A stretch of 5,631 bases of DNA. Source: Brevundimonas sp. (lineage in GTDB: Bacteria > Pseudomonadota > Alphaproteobacteria > Caulobacterales > Caulobacteraceae). This document shows, piece after piece, positions 5,186 to 5,631 of the stretch (positions are counted from its first letter, which is position 1; the number at the start of each line of letters is the position of its first letter). The translations under genes and the position numbers were made by a program. The stretch is taken from positions 1 to 5,631 of the forward strand of contig JALAGW010000079.1 in NCBI GenBank assembly GCA_022712235.1. Reading direction: 5' to 3'. The notes under the pieces are model-generated. The model made no database searches. It had not been told where the DNA came from and saw only the letters and a program-made list of their open reading frames with translations.

Positions 5186-5631
5186 ATGCGCGACCTTCTC
5201 GTCAACCCCGCCTCCCTGTCGCGTCAGCTGAACGGCTGGCGCGGGCCGGACGGCGAGCCCGCCTATCGCCGCCTGTCCGAGGCGCTGAAGCTGCTGATCC
5301 TCGACGGGCGGCTGTCGCTGAACGCGCGCCTGCCGGGCGAGCGGAGACTGGCCGAGACGCTGGGCGTCAGCCGCATCACCGTCAGCGCCGCGCTGGACCG
5401 GCTGCGGGCCGAGGGCTTTGTCGTCAGCCGGACGGGATCGGGCAGCGTCACCGCCCTGCCCGCCAGCGCCGCCTCGCGACCCGTGCGGCTGGACGGGCCG
5501 ATGCAGGGCGACGACACGCCCGGCGTCATCGACATGGCCACCGCCTCCATGCCCGCCGACCAACAGGTCCACGCCGCCTACGCCCGCGCGCTGGAGGCCC
5601 TGCCCGCCCACCTGCCGGGCCGGGCCTCCAG
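5186..5631 (+). CDS. yczR: GntR/MocR-family transcriptional regulator, N-terminal part (runs off right edge)
   Basis: The first 148 codons are present, with no stop before the window ends. Residues about 25-89 form a GntR-type winged helix: PAYRRLSEALKLLILDGRL, then LPGERRLAETLGVS with recognition helix RITVSAALDRLRAEGF, and wing VVSRTGSGSVT. After a linker (about 90-113), VIDMATASMPADQ at 114-126 looks like the start of the aminotransferase-like, PLP-binding domain of MocR proteins, which usually total about 450-500 residues. The PLP lysine region is outside the window, so membership is not proven here. The ATG at 5186 is the only plausible start: an in-frame TAG lies at 5159-5161 with no other start codon in between. 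No Shine-Dalgarno is seen and the candidate promoter gives a leader of only a few bases. Divergence from a yczE-like gene points to the YczR subgroup, which would regulate yczE and itself. Confidence 0.85.
   Translation, partial: MRDLLVNPASLSRQLNGWRGPDGEPAYRRLSEALKLLILDGRLSLNARLPGERRLAETLGVSRITVSAALDRLRAEGFVVSRTGSGSVTALPASAASRPVRLDGPMQGDDTPGVIDMATASMPADQQVHAAYARALEALPAHLPGRAS

Noticed and set aside
5156..5611. 151-codon minus-strand frame opposite the MocR-type regulator
   Set aside because: It is Gly/Gln/Val-rich antisense sequence; the plus strand shows a canonical winged helix-turn-helix.
1..5631. Mobile elements, tRNA/rRNA genes, CRISPR arrays, att sites
   Set aside because: I scanned for transposase or integrase motifs, long repeats at gene borders, tRNA-like cloverleaves and regularly spaced repeats and saw none; codon use looks even across the window.

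Overview
The window reads as a piece of chromosome from a GC-rich alphaproteobacterium. A Caulobacterales member such as Brevundimonas is my best guess, resting on codon use (G/C in nearly every third position) and on the character of the proteins; no rRNA or other taxonomic marker is present. Coding density is very high. There is no gene-free stretch above 300 bases: the longest gap is about 150 bases. I see no tRNA, rRNA, CRISPR array, transposase, integrase or attachment site.

Layout, left to right. (1) The C-terminal 243 codons of peptide chain release factor 3 (prfC, +) enter from the left edge. (2) After a 78-base gap comes a secreted HExxH putative metallopeptidase with C-terminal TPR-like repeats (+). 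It most likely starts at a TTG behind a strong ribosome binding site rather than at the upstream ATG. (3) A complete short-chain dehydrogenase/reductase follows on the minus strand, convergent with gene 2. (4) Divergent from the SDR is a second secreted HExxH/TPR protein (+), clearly a paralogue of gene 2 but with about 80 more residues at its C-terminus. (5) Tail to tail with it, overlapping by 9 bases, is a YczE-like integral membrane protein (-). (6) Divergent from that is the first 148 codons of a GntR/MocR-type regulator (+) that runs off the right edge. This yczE/regulator head-to-head pair matches the known yczR-yczE arrangement.

How they may work together. Genes 2 and 4 both carry export signals and a gluzincin-like zinc site (HExxH followed by a Glu 17 residues later), so they probably act in the periplasm or at the envelope; their substrates are unknown. 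The MocR-type protein probably controls yczE and itself through the 60-base shared region, which holds a TGGCCTT direct repeat spaced 33 bases start to start. Nothing in the sequence ties prfC or the SDR functionally to the peptidase pair. I did not find a clear undescribed system. The paired secreted HExxH/TPR proteins are the least understood element, and the regulator/operator arrangement is the most testable.
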